64,000 bases of DNA from Solirubrobacter pauli (lineage in GTDB: Bacteria; Actinomycetota; Thermoleophilia; Solirubrobacterales; Solirubrobacteraceae), in NCBI RefSeq assembly GCF_003633755.1, contig NZ_RBIL01000003.1, positions 186,001-250,000 on the forward strand. Reading direction: 5' to 3'. Made by a program: the position numbers and the translations under genes. The notes under the pieces were generated by a model. It worked only from the letters and a program-made list of their open reading frames with translations. It ran no database searches and had not been told where the DNA came from. Shown piece by piece: positions 32,087 through 40,594 of the stretch. Each line of letters starts with the position of its first letter. The first letter of the stretch is position 1.

Positions 32087-32890
32087 TCAGCTCGTCTCGC
32101 AGGCGAGGCCGTCACCGTCGCGGTCGAGATCGTACGGATCGTCGCCGACCGACTGCACCGGGCCGGTGTAGTCGGGGCCGTCGCCGCTGCCGCCCGCGCA
32201 GTCATAGTCCGGCGAGTCGGGCTTCAAGCAGGCGCCGGCGTAGTTCGGGTCGCAGTCTCCCCCGCCGTTGTCCGCGGGCTCGGCCTCGACCTCCGCCGCC
32301 TGCTCGGCCGCGTAGGCCACACATCCGGGTGGTGTGCCGGCCCCGTCGCGAACCGCGCGCCGCTCGGCCTTCGAGCACGTGCGCTGGTCGTGGGCGATGC
32401 GGGCGAGCCGGCGCCGCTCCCGCGCTGCGGCCGCGACGCGCGCGATCCCGGCGTCGGCGCCGGCGAGGACCGTCCGTGACGCCGCCGTCTTGTGCAGCGA
32501 GCGCGACTGGGTGACCAGGCGCTTGGCGCGTGCGTAGCGCTGCTTGCCCAGCGCGGCGCGGGCGGAGCGCAGGAGCGCACGAGCGCCGCGGCGCTCCATG
32601 CGCTCGGCTTCGTCGTCGAGCCCGGCGGCCGCCAGCCCTTCCGCGGCCTCGGCGTAGTGACCGCGCGTGGCCAGGCGCTTCGCGGCCACCCGCGCCGCTC
32701 GGGCAGGGTCCGGCGTCGGGGCCGGAGACACCGTGGCCTCGGCGGGCGGGTCGCCGAGCGACGCGGCGCGGTCAGCGTCACCGCTGCCGTCCGAGCTCCC
32801 CGCACACGCGCCGACCATCAGCAGGAAGAGCACGCCTGCGCCGAGCAACACCGCCCAGCGCATCGGGAACGACGAGGCGGGCCGCCTCAT
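32087..32890 (-). CDS. Excalibur calcium-binding lipoprotein
   Basis: 267-aa exported lipoprotein: signal MRWAVLLGAGVLFLLMVGAC with lipobox cysteine, a Pro/Thr linker, about 110 residues of Arg/Ala-rich helix (coiled-coil-like), then an excalibur domain at the C-terminus with the calcium loop DLDRDGDGLACE and flanking YDCAGGSGDGPDY. Excalibur domains occur in secreted actinobacterial and phage proteins with nucleases or wall enzymes; no catalytic domain is visible here. Anchored outside the membrane. Function unknown. Confidence 0.9.
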   Translation of the reverse strand: MRRPASSFPMRWAVLLGAGVLFLLMVGACAGSSDGSGDADRAASLGDPPAEATVSPAPTPDPARAARVAAKRLATRGHYAEAAEGLAAAGLDDEAERMERRGARALLRSARAALGKQRYARAKRLVTQSRSLHKTAASRTVLAGADAGIARVAAAARERRRLARIAHDQRTCSKAERRAVRDGAGTPPGCVAYAAEQAAEVEAEPADNGGGDCDPNYAGACLKPDSPDYDCAGGSGDGPDYTGPVQSVGDDPYDLDRDGDGLACETS

Positions 32891-33053
32891 CGGCGCACCT
32901 TCGCAGTGGGACTGGCGGACGCTGGCAACGGCACGGTCTCCTCCGGGGTCGGATGCGACCGTACGCCGACGACGCGCGCTGCGACCTGGCCAACCGATCA
33001 GGGTTCTTCAACCGGCGAAGCCTATCCGGACGACAAGCTTCTTGGCTCGGCGC

Positions 33054-33734
33054 CTACCGGGGCGGGTTCCAGCCCGACATCGCCGTGAGCAGCCCGTCGC
33101 TGTCCAGCGGGCCGGTCGGCATCGGCGTGCGCGTCCCGGACGGGGCGCGCAGGCCGTCGAGGACCACGGTGAGCAGCCGGCGCCACACCTGCGGGTCGAC
33201 GGTGCGCGTGTAGTCGACGACCGCGCCGATCATCATCTGGATGAGCGGCATGTCGGTGGTGTCGATGTCGTCCCGGAGGCGCCCGGCGGCCTGGGCGCGT
33301 TCGACGAGCTGGGTGACGAGCGGCTCGATGCGGACGCGACCCTCGGCGGTGCAGCCGGTGCCGGCGCTCATGCGGGCGCCGAGGATGAGCTCCTTCAAGC
33401 CACGGTTGGCGGCCTGTCGCTCGAGGGCGCTGCGGACGAAGAACTCCAGGCCTTCCCACGGGTCCTCGTGCTCCAGGCCGGCCTCGGCGAGGGCGACGAT
33501 GGCACTGACCTGGTCGTCGAAGAGCGCGTCGATCAGCAGCTCTTTGTTGGGGAACCGCCGGTAGACGGTGCCGATCCCGACCTCGGCCTCGTGGGCGATG
33601 TCGTCGAGCGACGCGCCGAGCCCGTGCTGCGCGAAGACGACCGCTGCCGCGTCCAGGATCCGCCGGCGATTGCGCTCGGCGTCCTTGCGGAGCGGGCGCG
33701 ACTGCGCCTCAGGCTCGGTGATCGAGGACTCCAT
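33054..33734 (-). CDS. TetR family repressor of the adjacent efflux gene
   Basis: 226-aa TetR regulator. HTH: RRRILDAAAVVFAQHGLGASLDDIAHEAEVGIGTVYRRFPNKELLIDALF. I start at the ATG at 33734 (MESSITEPEAQS); the frame extends 44 codons upstream but across the operator and into the efflux gene leader. It is divergent from the MFS gene with 90 bp between starts and a 14-bp palindrome in that gap, the usual arrangement for a TetR repressor of a drug exporter. Confidence 0.93.
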   Translation of the reverse strand: MESSITEPEAQSRPLRKDAERNRRRILDAAAVVFAQHGLGASLDDIAHEAEVGIGTVYRRFPNKELLIDALFDDQVSAIVALAEAGLEHEDPWEGLEFFVRSALERQAANRGLKELILGARMSAGTGCTAEGRVRIEPLVTQLVERAQAAGRLRDDIDTTDMPLIQMMIGAVVDYTRTVDPQVWRRLLTVVLDGLRAPSGTRTPMPTGPLDSDGLLTAMSGWNPPR

Positions 33735-33775
33735 GACCCCAAGATAGCCGCAGCAAGCGTGATGTGGAGCACATT

Positions 33776-33789
33776 CCTCCATATGGAGG
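33776..33789. promoter_or_regulatory. 14-bp perfect palindrome, TetR operator candidate
   Basis: CCTCCATATGGAGG, perfect, between the divergent TetR and MFS genes (42 bp and 36 bp from their starts). Position and symmetry fit a TetR dimer site repressing both genes. Confidence 0.7.
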
Positions 33790-33824
33790 CCATCCCTCCG
33801 TTTCGCCGCTACAGTGCCTTGCCG

Positions 33825-35318
33825 ATGTCGCACGCCTCCCCAAGCACCCACACCGATCCCCACCACGAACGCCGCTGGTTGATCCTCGCGGTCCTGGGCA
33901 TCGCCCAGCTGATGGTCGTCCTCGACGCCACGATCGTGAACATCGCACTGCCATCGGCGCAGGCCGACATCGGCTTCTCGAACGACAGCCGCCAGTGGAT
34001 CATCACCGCCTACGCCCTGGCCTTCGGCTCGCTGCTGCTGCTCGGCGGCCGCATCGGTGATCTCATCGGCCGCAAGCAGATCTTCATCATCGGCCTGCTC
34101 GGCTTCGCCGGCGCTTCGGCCCTCGGCGGTGCTGCGGGCAGCTTCGGCGTGCTCGTCATCGCCCGCGCGCTGCAGGGCGTGTTCGGCGCGCTGCTCGCGC
34201 CGGCCGCGCTGTCGCTGCTGACCACCACCTTCACCGACCCGATCGAGCGCAACAAGGCGTTCGGCGTCTTCGGCGGCATCGCCGGCATCGGCGGTGGCGT
34301 CGGCCTGCTGCTGGGCGGCGTGCTGACCGAGTACCTGTCATGGCGTTGGTGCCTGTACGTGAACCTGCTGTTCGCGATCCCGGCCGCGTTCGGCGCGCTG
34401 TCGCTGCTGCACGCGGGCCGGCACGCCGAGGGTCAGCGTCCGCGCCTGGACATCCCCGGCGCCGTCACGGTCACCGGTGGCCTGTTCGCGCTCGTCTACG
34501 GCTTCTCGAACGCTGAGACCAACGGCTGGAGCGCGCCGCTGACGATCGCGATGCTGATCGCCTCCGCGCTGCTGCTCGCGGCCTTCGCGGTGATCCAGCG
34601 CCGTGTCGCCGACCCGCTGCTGCCGCTGCGCGTCGTGCTCGACCGCAACCGCGGCGGCTCCTACCTGGCGATCGGCACCGTCGGCGCGGGCATGTTCGGC
34701 GTCTTCCTGTTCCTCACCTACTACATGCAGCGCACGCTGGAGCTCACCCCGGTGCAGACCGGCCTCGCCTTCCTGCCGATGAACTTCGCGATCATGGCCT
34801 CGATCGGCCTCGTCAGCACGCGGCTGCTGCCCAAGTTCGGCCCGCGCCCGCTGATCGCCACCGGCCTCGCGCTCTCCACGGTGGCGATGCTCGTCTTCAC
34901 CCGGCTCGAGAGCACCTCCAGCTACGTGACCGGCGTCCTGCCGGGCCTGGTCATCCTCGGCTTCGGGATGGGCTTCGTGTTCGCCTCGGCGATGGCCACG
35001 GCCACGCTCGGCATCGAGCCGCGCGACGCGGGCGTCGGCTCGGCGATGGTCAACACCACGCAGCAGGTCGGCGGCTCCATCGGCACCGCCCTGCTCTCCA
35101 CGCTGTTCGCGAGCGCGGTGACCAGCTTCGCCACCGACAACGCGACCGCGCTGTCCCGCGGCGACCTCGCCGTGGAGTCGGCGATGCACGGCTACACCAC
35201 CGCCTTCTGGTGGGCGGCGGGCATCCTCGCCGTCGGCGGCCTCGTCTCCACGTTCCTGCTGCGCCCGGGCGTCCCCGAGCCGGCCGCGGTCGGCGCCGCG
35301 CCGGCGATGGCGCACTAG
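33825..35318 (+). CDS. MFS drug efflux transporter (DHA2, EmrB/QacA type)
   Basis: 497-aa membrane protein with 14 predicted helices, drug:H+ antiporter-2 family. Helix 1 motif VVLDATIVNIALPSAQADIGFS (motif D1), motif A GGRIGDLIGRKQIF, motif C-like GIGGGVGLLLGGVLTEYLSWRWCLYVNL, and a C-terminal GSAMVNTTQQVGGSIGTALLS. It exports structurally varied hydrophobic drugs. Under control of the divergent TetR gene. ATG at 33825. Confidence 0.95.
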   Translation: MSHASPSTHTDPHHERRWLILAVLGIAQLMVVLDATIVNIALPSAQADIGFSNDSRQWIITAYALAFGSLLLLGGRIGDLIGRKQIFIIGLLGFAGASALGGAAGSFGVLVIARALQGVFGALLAPAALSLLTTTFTDPIERNKAFGVFGGIAGIGGGVGLLLGGVLTEYLSWRWCLYVNLLFAIPAAFGALSLLHAGRHAEGQRPRLDIPGAVTVTGGLFALVYGFSNAETNGWSAPLTIAMLIASALLLAAFAVIQRRVADPLLPLRVVLDRNRGGSYLAIGTVGAGMFGVFLFLTYYMQRTLELTPVQTGLAFLPMNFAIMASIGLVSTRLLPKFGPRPLIATGLALSTVAMLVFTRLESTSSYVTGVLPGLVILGFGMGFVFASAMATATLGIEPRDAGVGSAMVNTTQQVGGSIGTALLSTLFASAVTSFATDNATALSRGDLAVESAMHGYTTAFWWAAGILAVGGLVSTFLLRPGVPEPAAVGAAPAMAH

Positions 35319-35333
35319 CCACCCGCGCGGAAG

Positions 35334-35360
35334 CGCCCCCGGTTGGATTCGAACCAACGA
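35334..35360 (-). repeat. Left att site: 27-bp copy of the tRNA-Arg 3' end
   Basis: Identical to 40595-40621 and ending abruptly: upstream base and all bases after 35360 differ. It lies 15 bp after the MFS stop codon. No tRNA 5' half is present, so this is an att copy and not a functional tRNA. Confidence 0.85.
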
Positions 35361-35747
35361 TTAGACGTTGCGTATTTGCAGGCACTTTGCCTGACCTAGA
35401 GCCAATCTTGCTCGGATACGCTCGGCTTCTACGAGGTTATATTTGCCGAGTCGGGGGCACGGTTCGCGGCACGTAACCAGGCGTTGCGCGACCGGCACGC
35501 AGAGACCGCGGCCACCGCACAAATAGTCGACGACTACTCAACAAGCCCCCTGGGGGGCTAGCGCTTAGCGCCCTACGAGTCTGGACTCTGGAGATGTTCT
35601 GGTCCGGTCCGACGTGACGATAGAGCGAGTCCCCAGCTTCGTGGGCCGTATCCGACGGGCTGCCGGTGGCCCTGACGGATCGTCCGCGCAACGCATCGAG
35701 GACCCCAGTCGTAAGGACTACTAGAACCCGACCTCTCGCCCAGAGGC
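35361..35747. other. Gene-free left end of the island with palindromes
   Basis: 387 bp without a convincing gene. It has two close palindromes: TAGTCG-A-CGACTA at 35524-35536 and AGCCCCC-TG-GGGGGCT at 35544-35559, followed by an AGCGC repeat (AGCGCTTAGCGC at about 35560-35571). These could be a terminator for the minus-strand genes, or remains of a recombination or transfer origin. Confidence 0.5.
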
Positions 35748-36509
35748 TCAGAGTCCGCCCGCGTCGAGGATCAGTTGCTGCGCTTTCGCTTCCCCCGGGA
35801 TCAGCAGTGCGACGTTGCCGCTGTCCACGTGGACCTGACGCTTCTTCTCCAGGCCCCTGATGACCGTACTCGTCCACCGCGACGAGTTGCCGTATTCAGC
35901 CCACTGGCGCAGCGTATGGATCGGCACAGGCTTGGCTTGTTGGTAGAGCAGGACGAGCGCCTTATCGCTAGCCCCCATACCTGGATCGAGTATGACGGGC
36001 CGCCCGTTTACCGTCTGAACGAGCGGGACGTGACGCTCGGCGAGCTGGTCGAGCAAACGCTGGACCTCGGCCGGCGGCTTCTGTGTCTCGAGCCGAACGA
36101 TCTCACCCACAACCCACGTGACGTTCTGCACTACGCACGTCGCGTCCATCTTGTTCGCGTCGATGTTTCCCAGGTGCGCGGTGTTCCGATTGTTCCGGAA
36201 GTCCATCGTGAGTTCGATGCTCTGCGGTATTTGCGCACGAAGCGAAGGCGCCAGGCTGGTGTCTTGCTGCGCCTTGTTGACCGTGGTCTTGCGATTCGGC
36301 TTGCTTTTGCCGTCAATGGCGGTGAACGTGCCAGCCATCTTCCACTCGAGATACCGAAGGGCGGCCTCGCAGAAGCGGCCGGCGTCCACCTGCGCGTCAT
36401 CCCACTCGCCCTTCAGGAAGTGGTCCATCACGTCCCGGTAGGTGTCGCTGATCGCACCCGAGAGCGCCCCCGGGAGTGAGTGCAGATGATCGGTTAGGGT
36501 CGCGCTCAC
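35748..36509 (-). CDS. Island protein of unknown function, 253 aa
   Basis: Not recognised. Start is GTG 36509, in a GTGA overlap with the stop of the upstream gene, so the two are coupled. N-terminal two thirds are helical (LTDHLHSLPGALSGAISDTYRDVMDHF, then FCEAALRYLEWKM) with a conserved-looking DFRNNRNTAHLGNI segment that resembles HEPN/abortive-infection helical domains (RxxxxxH-like pattern RNNRNTAH). The C-terminal 80 residues are a winged-helix-like domain (IHTLRQWAEYGNSSRWTSTVIRGLEKKRQVHV). An antiviral or toxin RNase role is possible but unproven. Confidence 0.8.
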   Translation of the reverse strand: MSATLTDHLHSLPGALSGAISDTYRDVMDHFLKGEWDDAQVDAGRFCEAALRYLEWKMAGTFTAIDGKSKPNRKTTVNKAQQDTSLAPSLRAQIPQSIELTMDFRNNRNTAHLGNIDANKMDATCVVQNVTWVVGEIVRLETQKPPAEVQRLLDQLAERHVPLVQTVNGRPVILDPGMGASDKALVLLYQQAKPVPIHTLRQWAEYGNSSRWTSTVIRGLEKKRQVHVDSGNVALLIPGEAKAQQLILDAGGL

Positions 36510-37099
36510 GAGCCCGTGGAACCGTGGCGCCCGAACCGCTCGCCGCCGTGGGTCAGCTGAGCGCGCCCGTCGGTCCACGCGCCGAAGTACCCGTTGCGCT
36601 GCCGGGCGTTGCTGATTTGGGAACGAAAGTTCGACGGCGCGTCGGTGATGCCCATCACGCTGTAGACGGTGTAGAGGTCATCCGGGTCGATCCAGCCACC
36701 CCAGCTGACGTTGTCCATAAGGAAGGTGGCGATGATCGCCGCCTGGCCGGTCTTGCTCTTCCACCCGGACGCCCGCTCTTCGATGTACGCCTCAAGCGCG
36801 GTCTTGATCTCCGTCGTCAGCGCCTGCTCGAGCTCGGGCTTCCGGCTGGCCCGAGTCGTACTCGACTTGCCAGAACGACGGCTGCGGGTGCCCGTCGCTT
36901 CCGTGCCGGCCGCCTTCGTCGTCGACTTCACGCCTTCGCTTGCTGAAGTGCTCGCGGTTGAGGTCGCGGCCGAGCCGGGCGGCTCCGTGTAGACCACCGA
37001 CAGCCTGTCCAGCTGCTCGGTGATCCAGTCCTTGTCCGGGCCGTCGATCTCCACGATCCCGTCACGGCGGTTAATCCGCACGCTGAACGCCTCGGGCAT
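36506..37099 (-). CDS. Island protein of unknown function, 197 aa
   Basis: Not recognised. A short beta start (FSVRINRRDGIVEIDGP, about residues 5-21) is followed by KDWITEQLDRLSVVY, a low-complexity Ser/Thr/Lys/Arg-rich linker (about 42-85), then a C-terminal helical domain (about 90-185) with ALEAYIEERASGWKSKTGQAAIIATFLMD and DDLYTVYSVMGITDAPSNFRSQISNARQRNGYF, which looks like a winged helix. A similar C-terminal plan is seen in the island protein at 38059-38592. Coupled to the downstream gene by GTGA. Confidence 0.8.
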   Translation of the reverse strand: MPEAFSVRINRRDGIVEIDGPDKDWITEQLDRLSVVYTEPPGSAATSTASTSASEGVKSTTKAAGTEATGTRSRRSGKSSTTRASRKPELEQALTTEIKTALEAYIEERASGWKSKTGQAAIIATFLMDNVSWGGWIDPDDLYTVYSVMGITDAPSNFRSQISNARQRNGYFGAWTDGRAQLTHGGERFGRHGSTGS

Positions 37100-38058
37100 A
37101 TCGCCCTCCTTATGTTGGGAGTATCACGATAGCGTCAGCGCCGGCGGAGCCACGTCTGAAGCAACGTTACCGATGCTCGTTGCGCTTCGCACATTGCTCG
37201 AATGGCGTCTTCACGGCCATCTAGACGGCCTGACCCCCGCGACTTCAATCGCACCTGAAGCGCAGCTCACTACGACTTCAAGAGCAGAGAGAAAGTTGCG
37301 CGCATTTTGGCTCTAGAGCGTCACACGAGTCGTCGTAGTGCTGAAGCGAAGCGGGTCTGAATCCTCTTGGTGCTCTTAGAGCTGACTCGACAGGCCGGCA
37401 GCTTAGGACGGGAACATCCGCTCGACCCGATATCGGATCGGTTCGGCAAGCAGTTCGAGCTAGACCTCGTTCGGAGCCTCCGGCACTGGCCACAGAGAAC
37501 GATCGGATGTTCCTATGTACGTCCGAGGCACGATGCAAGGGACGGTCGTGACGAACTTCACCGCTTCCCGCCTAGACCCACGAACACCACGGCTGGCTCG
37601 ACCTCCGTGGCTTGGTATCCGACTCCACGTCGGTAGGAGCGCCGAGTTCGCCTCAAGTCTCCCGTACTACTCGTCGCCGGGGTGATGGTCGTGCACGGGA
37701 CCGTGGTCGCCCCGCTCCTCACGCCGTGTGGCGGACGAGAGCAAGTCACAGACGCAGGCGAGGCTCCCCCTTGCCGAATGGCCAGCGACGCCTCGCCCGC
37801 TCTGCCGTAGTCGTGCCCGCGAGAGCGGGCCGGGGCTGCTTTGCGCGACCGCCCCCCAAGCCGGCCAGCCGAGGCGCAGCGTTCGAAGCGCGCCTTCCGG
37901 AACTCAGCCATGACAGAACGCTTACTAGATCATGACTGTCGCTGATGCACCGTCGGCCGGTCGGAGACGCCACGGGTGCGGCGATTGCCACATCCGACGG
38001 GCGGCTCGTGGGTCGGAGGCGGGGAGATGAACCCGCGCGGCGGCGACCGAGACTTCGG
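37100..38058. other. 959-bp island segment without a supported gene
   Basis: Several overlapping short frames exist on both strands, but none has a good ribosome site, family similarity or an amino-acid composition typical of this genome. It may be decayed coding sequence, perhaps where the integrase once lay; I could not recognise any recombinase motif. Confidence 0.5.
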
Positions 38059-38592
38059 CTACTCAGGACGTGGCTGGTTGCCGCGCTTCACGCCGTACGT
38101 CTCACGGAAGTAAGCCTCGCCCGCAGTCGTCACGTACCAACCATCCTGCGCCTTGCGAACGATCAAGTTGCCATCCTGCTTACGCCTAGCCACGGTCTTG
38201 TGGTACTGATTCGGCCAGATCATGGCGTGCCGATCAGCAAATGTCTTGAAGTCCTTCGGCTCGAACGGTCCTCGGCCGAAAACCGAGTAGAAAATCGCGG
38301 TCACCAGGACTCCGTTGTCGGTAGCGGCGGTACTCTCGTGCTTCTCGAGGAGTTGAATGATCGAGTCGTCGTCAAGTGTGCTTGCGGCGATCACTGACAC
38401 TGTCTCGCCGCCGCCAGCATCACCAGCACGCTGGCTCGCCGTGTCGGCGCGCCCCTTAGTCGTGGGTGCACCGGTCACGTACGATTCGAGCACCCTAAAT
38501 GCGTCCGCGCGGATCGCCGGGTCCAAGTCCTCGATGACGGCATTCACGGACTTCAATCGGGTTACGGCTGCTTCGTATTGGTTGGTGTCCAT
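38059..38592 (-). CDS. Island protein of unknown function, 177 aa
   Basis: Not recognised. N-terminal helix (MDTNQYEAAVTRLKSVNAVIEDLDPAIRADAFRVLESYV), a Gly/Thr/Ala linker (about 42-68), then a C-terminal domain of about 95 aa (STLDDDSIIQLLEKHES, VLVTAIFYSVFGRGPFEPKDF, YHKTVARRKQDGNLIVRKAQDGWYVTTAGEAYF) that reads as a winged helix with a beta hairpin. The N-helix/linker/wHTH layout resembles the neighbour at 36506-37099. ATG at 38592. Confidence 0.8.
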   Translation of the reverse strand: MDTNQYEAAVTRLKSVNAVIEDLDPAIRADAFRVLESYVTGAPTTKGRADTASQRAGDAGGGETVSVIAASTLDDDSIIQLLEKHESTAATDNGVLVTAIFYSVFGRGPFEPKDFKTFADRHAMIWPNQYHKTVARRKQDGNLIVRKAQDGWYVTTAGEAYFRETYGVKRGNQPRPE

Positions 38593-38951
38593 GGAGGGTT
38601 TCTATCAAGCAAACCAGACTCATTAGGACACTTGCACTGCTGCCCCCATCGCACGCGGTTCGCCTCGTCCACCCCGGAGCGCCGCGTGCTCCATCAACTG
38701 GCAGCGGGAACCGCTCAACGCGCTGTCGCCGAGGAGCAACCCTTGAGGTAGTCAGTTGCTGGTCTTGCGAGCGACGGCGCCAGTGTCCTTGGTGGTCACG
38801 GGACGCGGAGACAGCTTGGCTCTTCGCGGAGATGCGGTCCGCCGTCTCTGCACGTCTCCAGCCAGCGCCTGCCATCTAGCCATGCGGTGGTACGAGTCGG
38901 CAGCTAGACCGATCGTGCTGTCCCACCTCGATGACTGGGAGTCGAAAGGGG
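38593..38951. other. 359-bp island segment without a supported gene
   Basis: No convincing gene. A minus-strand frame (STIGLAADSYHRMARWQALAGDV-like text at about 38820-38925) could be a remnant, but it lacks a start and ribosome site. Confidence 0.4.
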
Positions 38952-39806
38952 TTACGCCGCCGCGATGTCGCGGATCATCTGCCTGACCCGCTGCGCTGCC
39001 TCGTCGATACCTGCCGGCAGACTTGCATCCATCTCGCCTGCGGTCCGTGCGTAGGGCTCCCGCCACGAGGCGGGGATGACAAGCTCAGGCGGCCAGGCAT
39101 GGGTGCCGCGAGTAGCGAAGATGGAAACTGCGGCGTCGCGCAGCGGCGCGAGATCTTCGCCGAGAAGCTCTTCCAGCAGAAGCAGGTCAACGATGTCCCA
39201 GAAACGCAGGTTCTGACGGTCGTTCGGCTGCTCCGTGACGGCGTGCAGCTTCTGCGCGACCTGGTACCGCAAGGACAGGCACGCAACCTGCTCTGGCGCT
39301 TCGAGACCGAAGTCGGAGATGCTGACCGCAACGGGCACCAACTCGATCTCGTCCGCCTCGGGTCGCGCGATCTCAACTTGCAGGGTTTGCCAGTCGCGCC
39401 CGCCGAAGCTCAACTGGATCAGGAGGCGCCGACTGCCGGTGTCTCGGATGTCCCCGACCTCGCCTTTGCGGCGAAACGTGAAGCCCGAGAACGGCTGCGC
39501 GAGCCCCTCCTCGAGCGCTTCGCGCATTTCGGGGGGATCGCCGCGGAACACCAGATCAACGTCCTTCGTCGCGCGCGCTCGGAGCCCGAGGCGCAGCTCG
39601 ATCGAGACGCCGCCCTTCACCAGGAATCGCGGACCGTCGTCCGCGCGCACACGTTCCATCGCGCCGATGAAGGCCATCACCGAGACCCATCGCCGAGTGC
39701 GCTCGACGGCGAGACCATGTGCTCGCCCGTACCGGTCGACCAGCTGCTCGAGGTGGCTTCGCCGCGTCGGTGGCCGCTTCGGGCGCGTGAACTCCGAACC
39801 GGTCAG
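38952..39806 (-). CDS. AbiEii/AbiGii-type nucleotidyltransferase toxin
   Basis: Type IV toxin of the AbiE abortive-infection system, DUF1814/MNT-like. Motifs: LVKGGVSIELRL (motif I) and KDVDLVFRG (D-x-D metal site); later YQVAQKLHAVTE and RFWDIVDLLLL are typical. The first standard start is GTG 39680, but the same frame continues upstream with clear family-like sequence (RRSHLEQLVDRYGRAHGLAVERTRRW, MAFIGAMERV), which homologues need as their N-terminal helices. No ATG, GTG or TTG exists there; the only candidate is CTG at 39806, overlapping the antitoxin stop as CTGA. That start gives 284 aa, the usual length. AbiEii enzymes transfer nucleotides to tRNA or other targets and stop growth during phage infection. 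Confidence 0.88.
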   Translation of the reverse strand: MTGSEFTRPKRPPTRRSHLEQLVDRYGRAHGLAVERTRRWVSVMAFIGAMERVRADDGPRFLVKGGVSIELRLGLRARATKDVDLVFRGDPPEMREALEEGLAQPFSGFTFRRKGEVGDIRDTGSRRLLIQLSFGGRDWQTLQVEIARPEADEIELVPVAVSISDFGLEAPEQVACLSLRYQVAQKLHAVTEQPNDRQNLRFWDIVDLLLLEELLGEDLAPLRDAAVSIFATRGTHAWPPELVIPASWREPYARTAGEMDASLPAGIDEAAQRVRQMIRDIAAA

Positions 39807-40381
39807 CGCCGAACCCCGCTTCCGCGCTCGACGCCTAGCTCGGTACGCAGCGCGATCGCCTCACGCCGGGACAGCCGTCCGTTGCTCTCCCCCTGGTCGA
39901 TCGCTTGGCCGATCAGCGCAGGCCCGACCTTCGCGGCGTGAGCCTGCCGGATCGCGCGCGCTGGCGTGACGATCGGCAGGCCCTCTAACACGGTCACGTC
40001 GTCAGTCGCCAGGTCTTCGAAGTGCATCCGGTAGTTGCCCGGGCTCGCCCGTCGAACGCGATGTCTACGGGGCAGCGTGACGTCGATCTTCGCTGGGTTC
40101 ACGTCGCTCAGCTCGTAGAGGTCGAGCGCCGTCTCGTGCGACAGGGTCGCTCGCACGCCGCGGCCAGGCCAGAGCACCGCCTCCATGTATGCGTCGAGAC
40201 GAGATGGCGGCGTCAAGCGCAGTCGGTAGACGCCGGTGGCCCGCCGTTCGAGGTGGCCGCGCTGGAACATGCGCACGAGGTTGATCGGATCGATGTCGCG
40301 CTCACGGGCGTCCTCGGGTGTCAGGAAGCCGTACTGCTCGTTCGCGATCTCAGCCAGCTCGGTGTAGACGGCGCCCGGCAT
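39803..40381 (-). CDS. AbiEi-type antitoxin
   Basis: 192-aa partner of the AbiEii toxin. N-terminal winged helix (GFLTPEDARERDIDPINLVRMFQRGHLERRATGVYRL) and the AbiEi C-terminal domain with LSHETALDLYELSDVNPAKIDVTLP and LPIVTPARAIRQA. AbiEi antitoxins bind inverted repeats near their promoter and repress the operon. ATG at 40381, 214 bp from the tRNA-Arg gene; the toxin overlaps by 4 bp. Promoter must lie in 40382-40594; no clear inverted repeat pair was identified there. Confidence 0.9.
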   Translation of the reverse strand: MPGAVYTELAEIANEQYGFLTPEDARERDIDPINLVRMFQRGHLERRATGVYRLRLTPPSRLDAYMEAVLWPGRGVRATLSHETALDLYELSDVNPAKIDVTLPRRHRVRRASPGNYRMHFEDLATDDVTVLEGLPIVTPARAIRQAHAAKVGPALIGQAIDQGESNGRLSRREAIALRTELGVERGSGVRR

Positions 40382-40594
40382 ATGGACAAACTAGCACGAA
40401 ATGTTCTGTTTCGTGCGGTACCGGCAGCGGTGCTGATCCCACGGTCGGTGGCGGTGCTAGTAGATGTCACGCTTGTAGTCGCGATCGTGCTCGCCTCGCG
40501 TTGGCGGTCGACCCCGACGAATCGGAGGTACTCCGCCGCCGCGCCAGCGGCCGTCGTTCCCGTTCGGTGCAAGCCCGCGAGGACGCCTCGTCTA

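Noticed and set aside
35334-35410. A second tRNA gene at the left island boundary
   Set aside because: Only the 27-bp 3' end is present; no anticodon or D-arm follows, so it is an att copy.
37367-37991. Short genes on both strands in the middle of the island
   Set aside because: No ribosome sites, no family similarity, mutually overlapping frames; recorded as non-coding or decayed.
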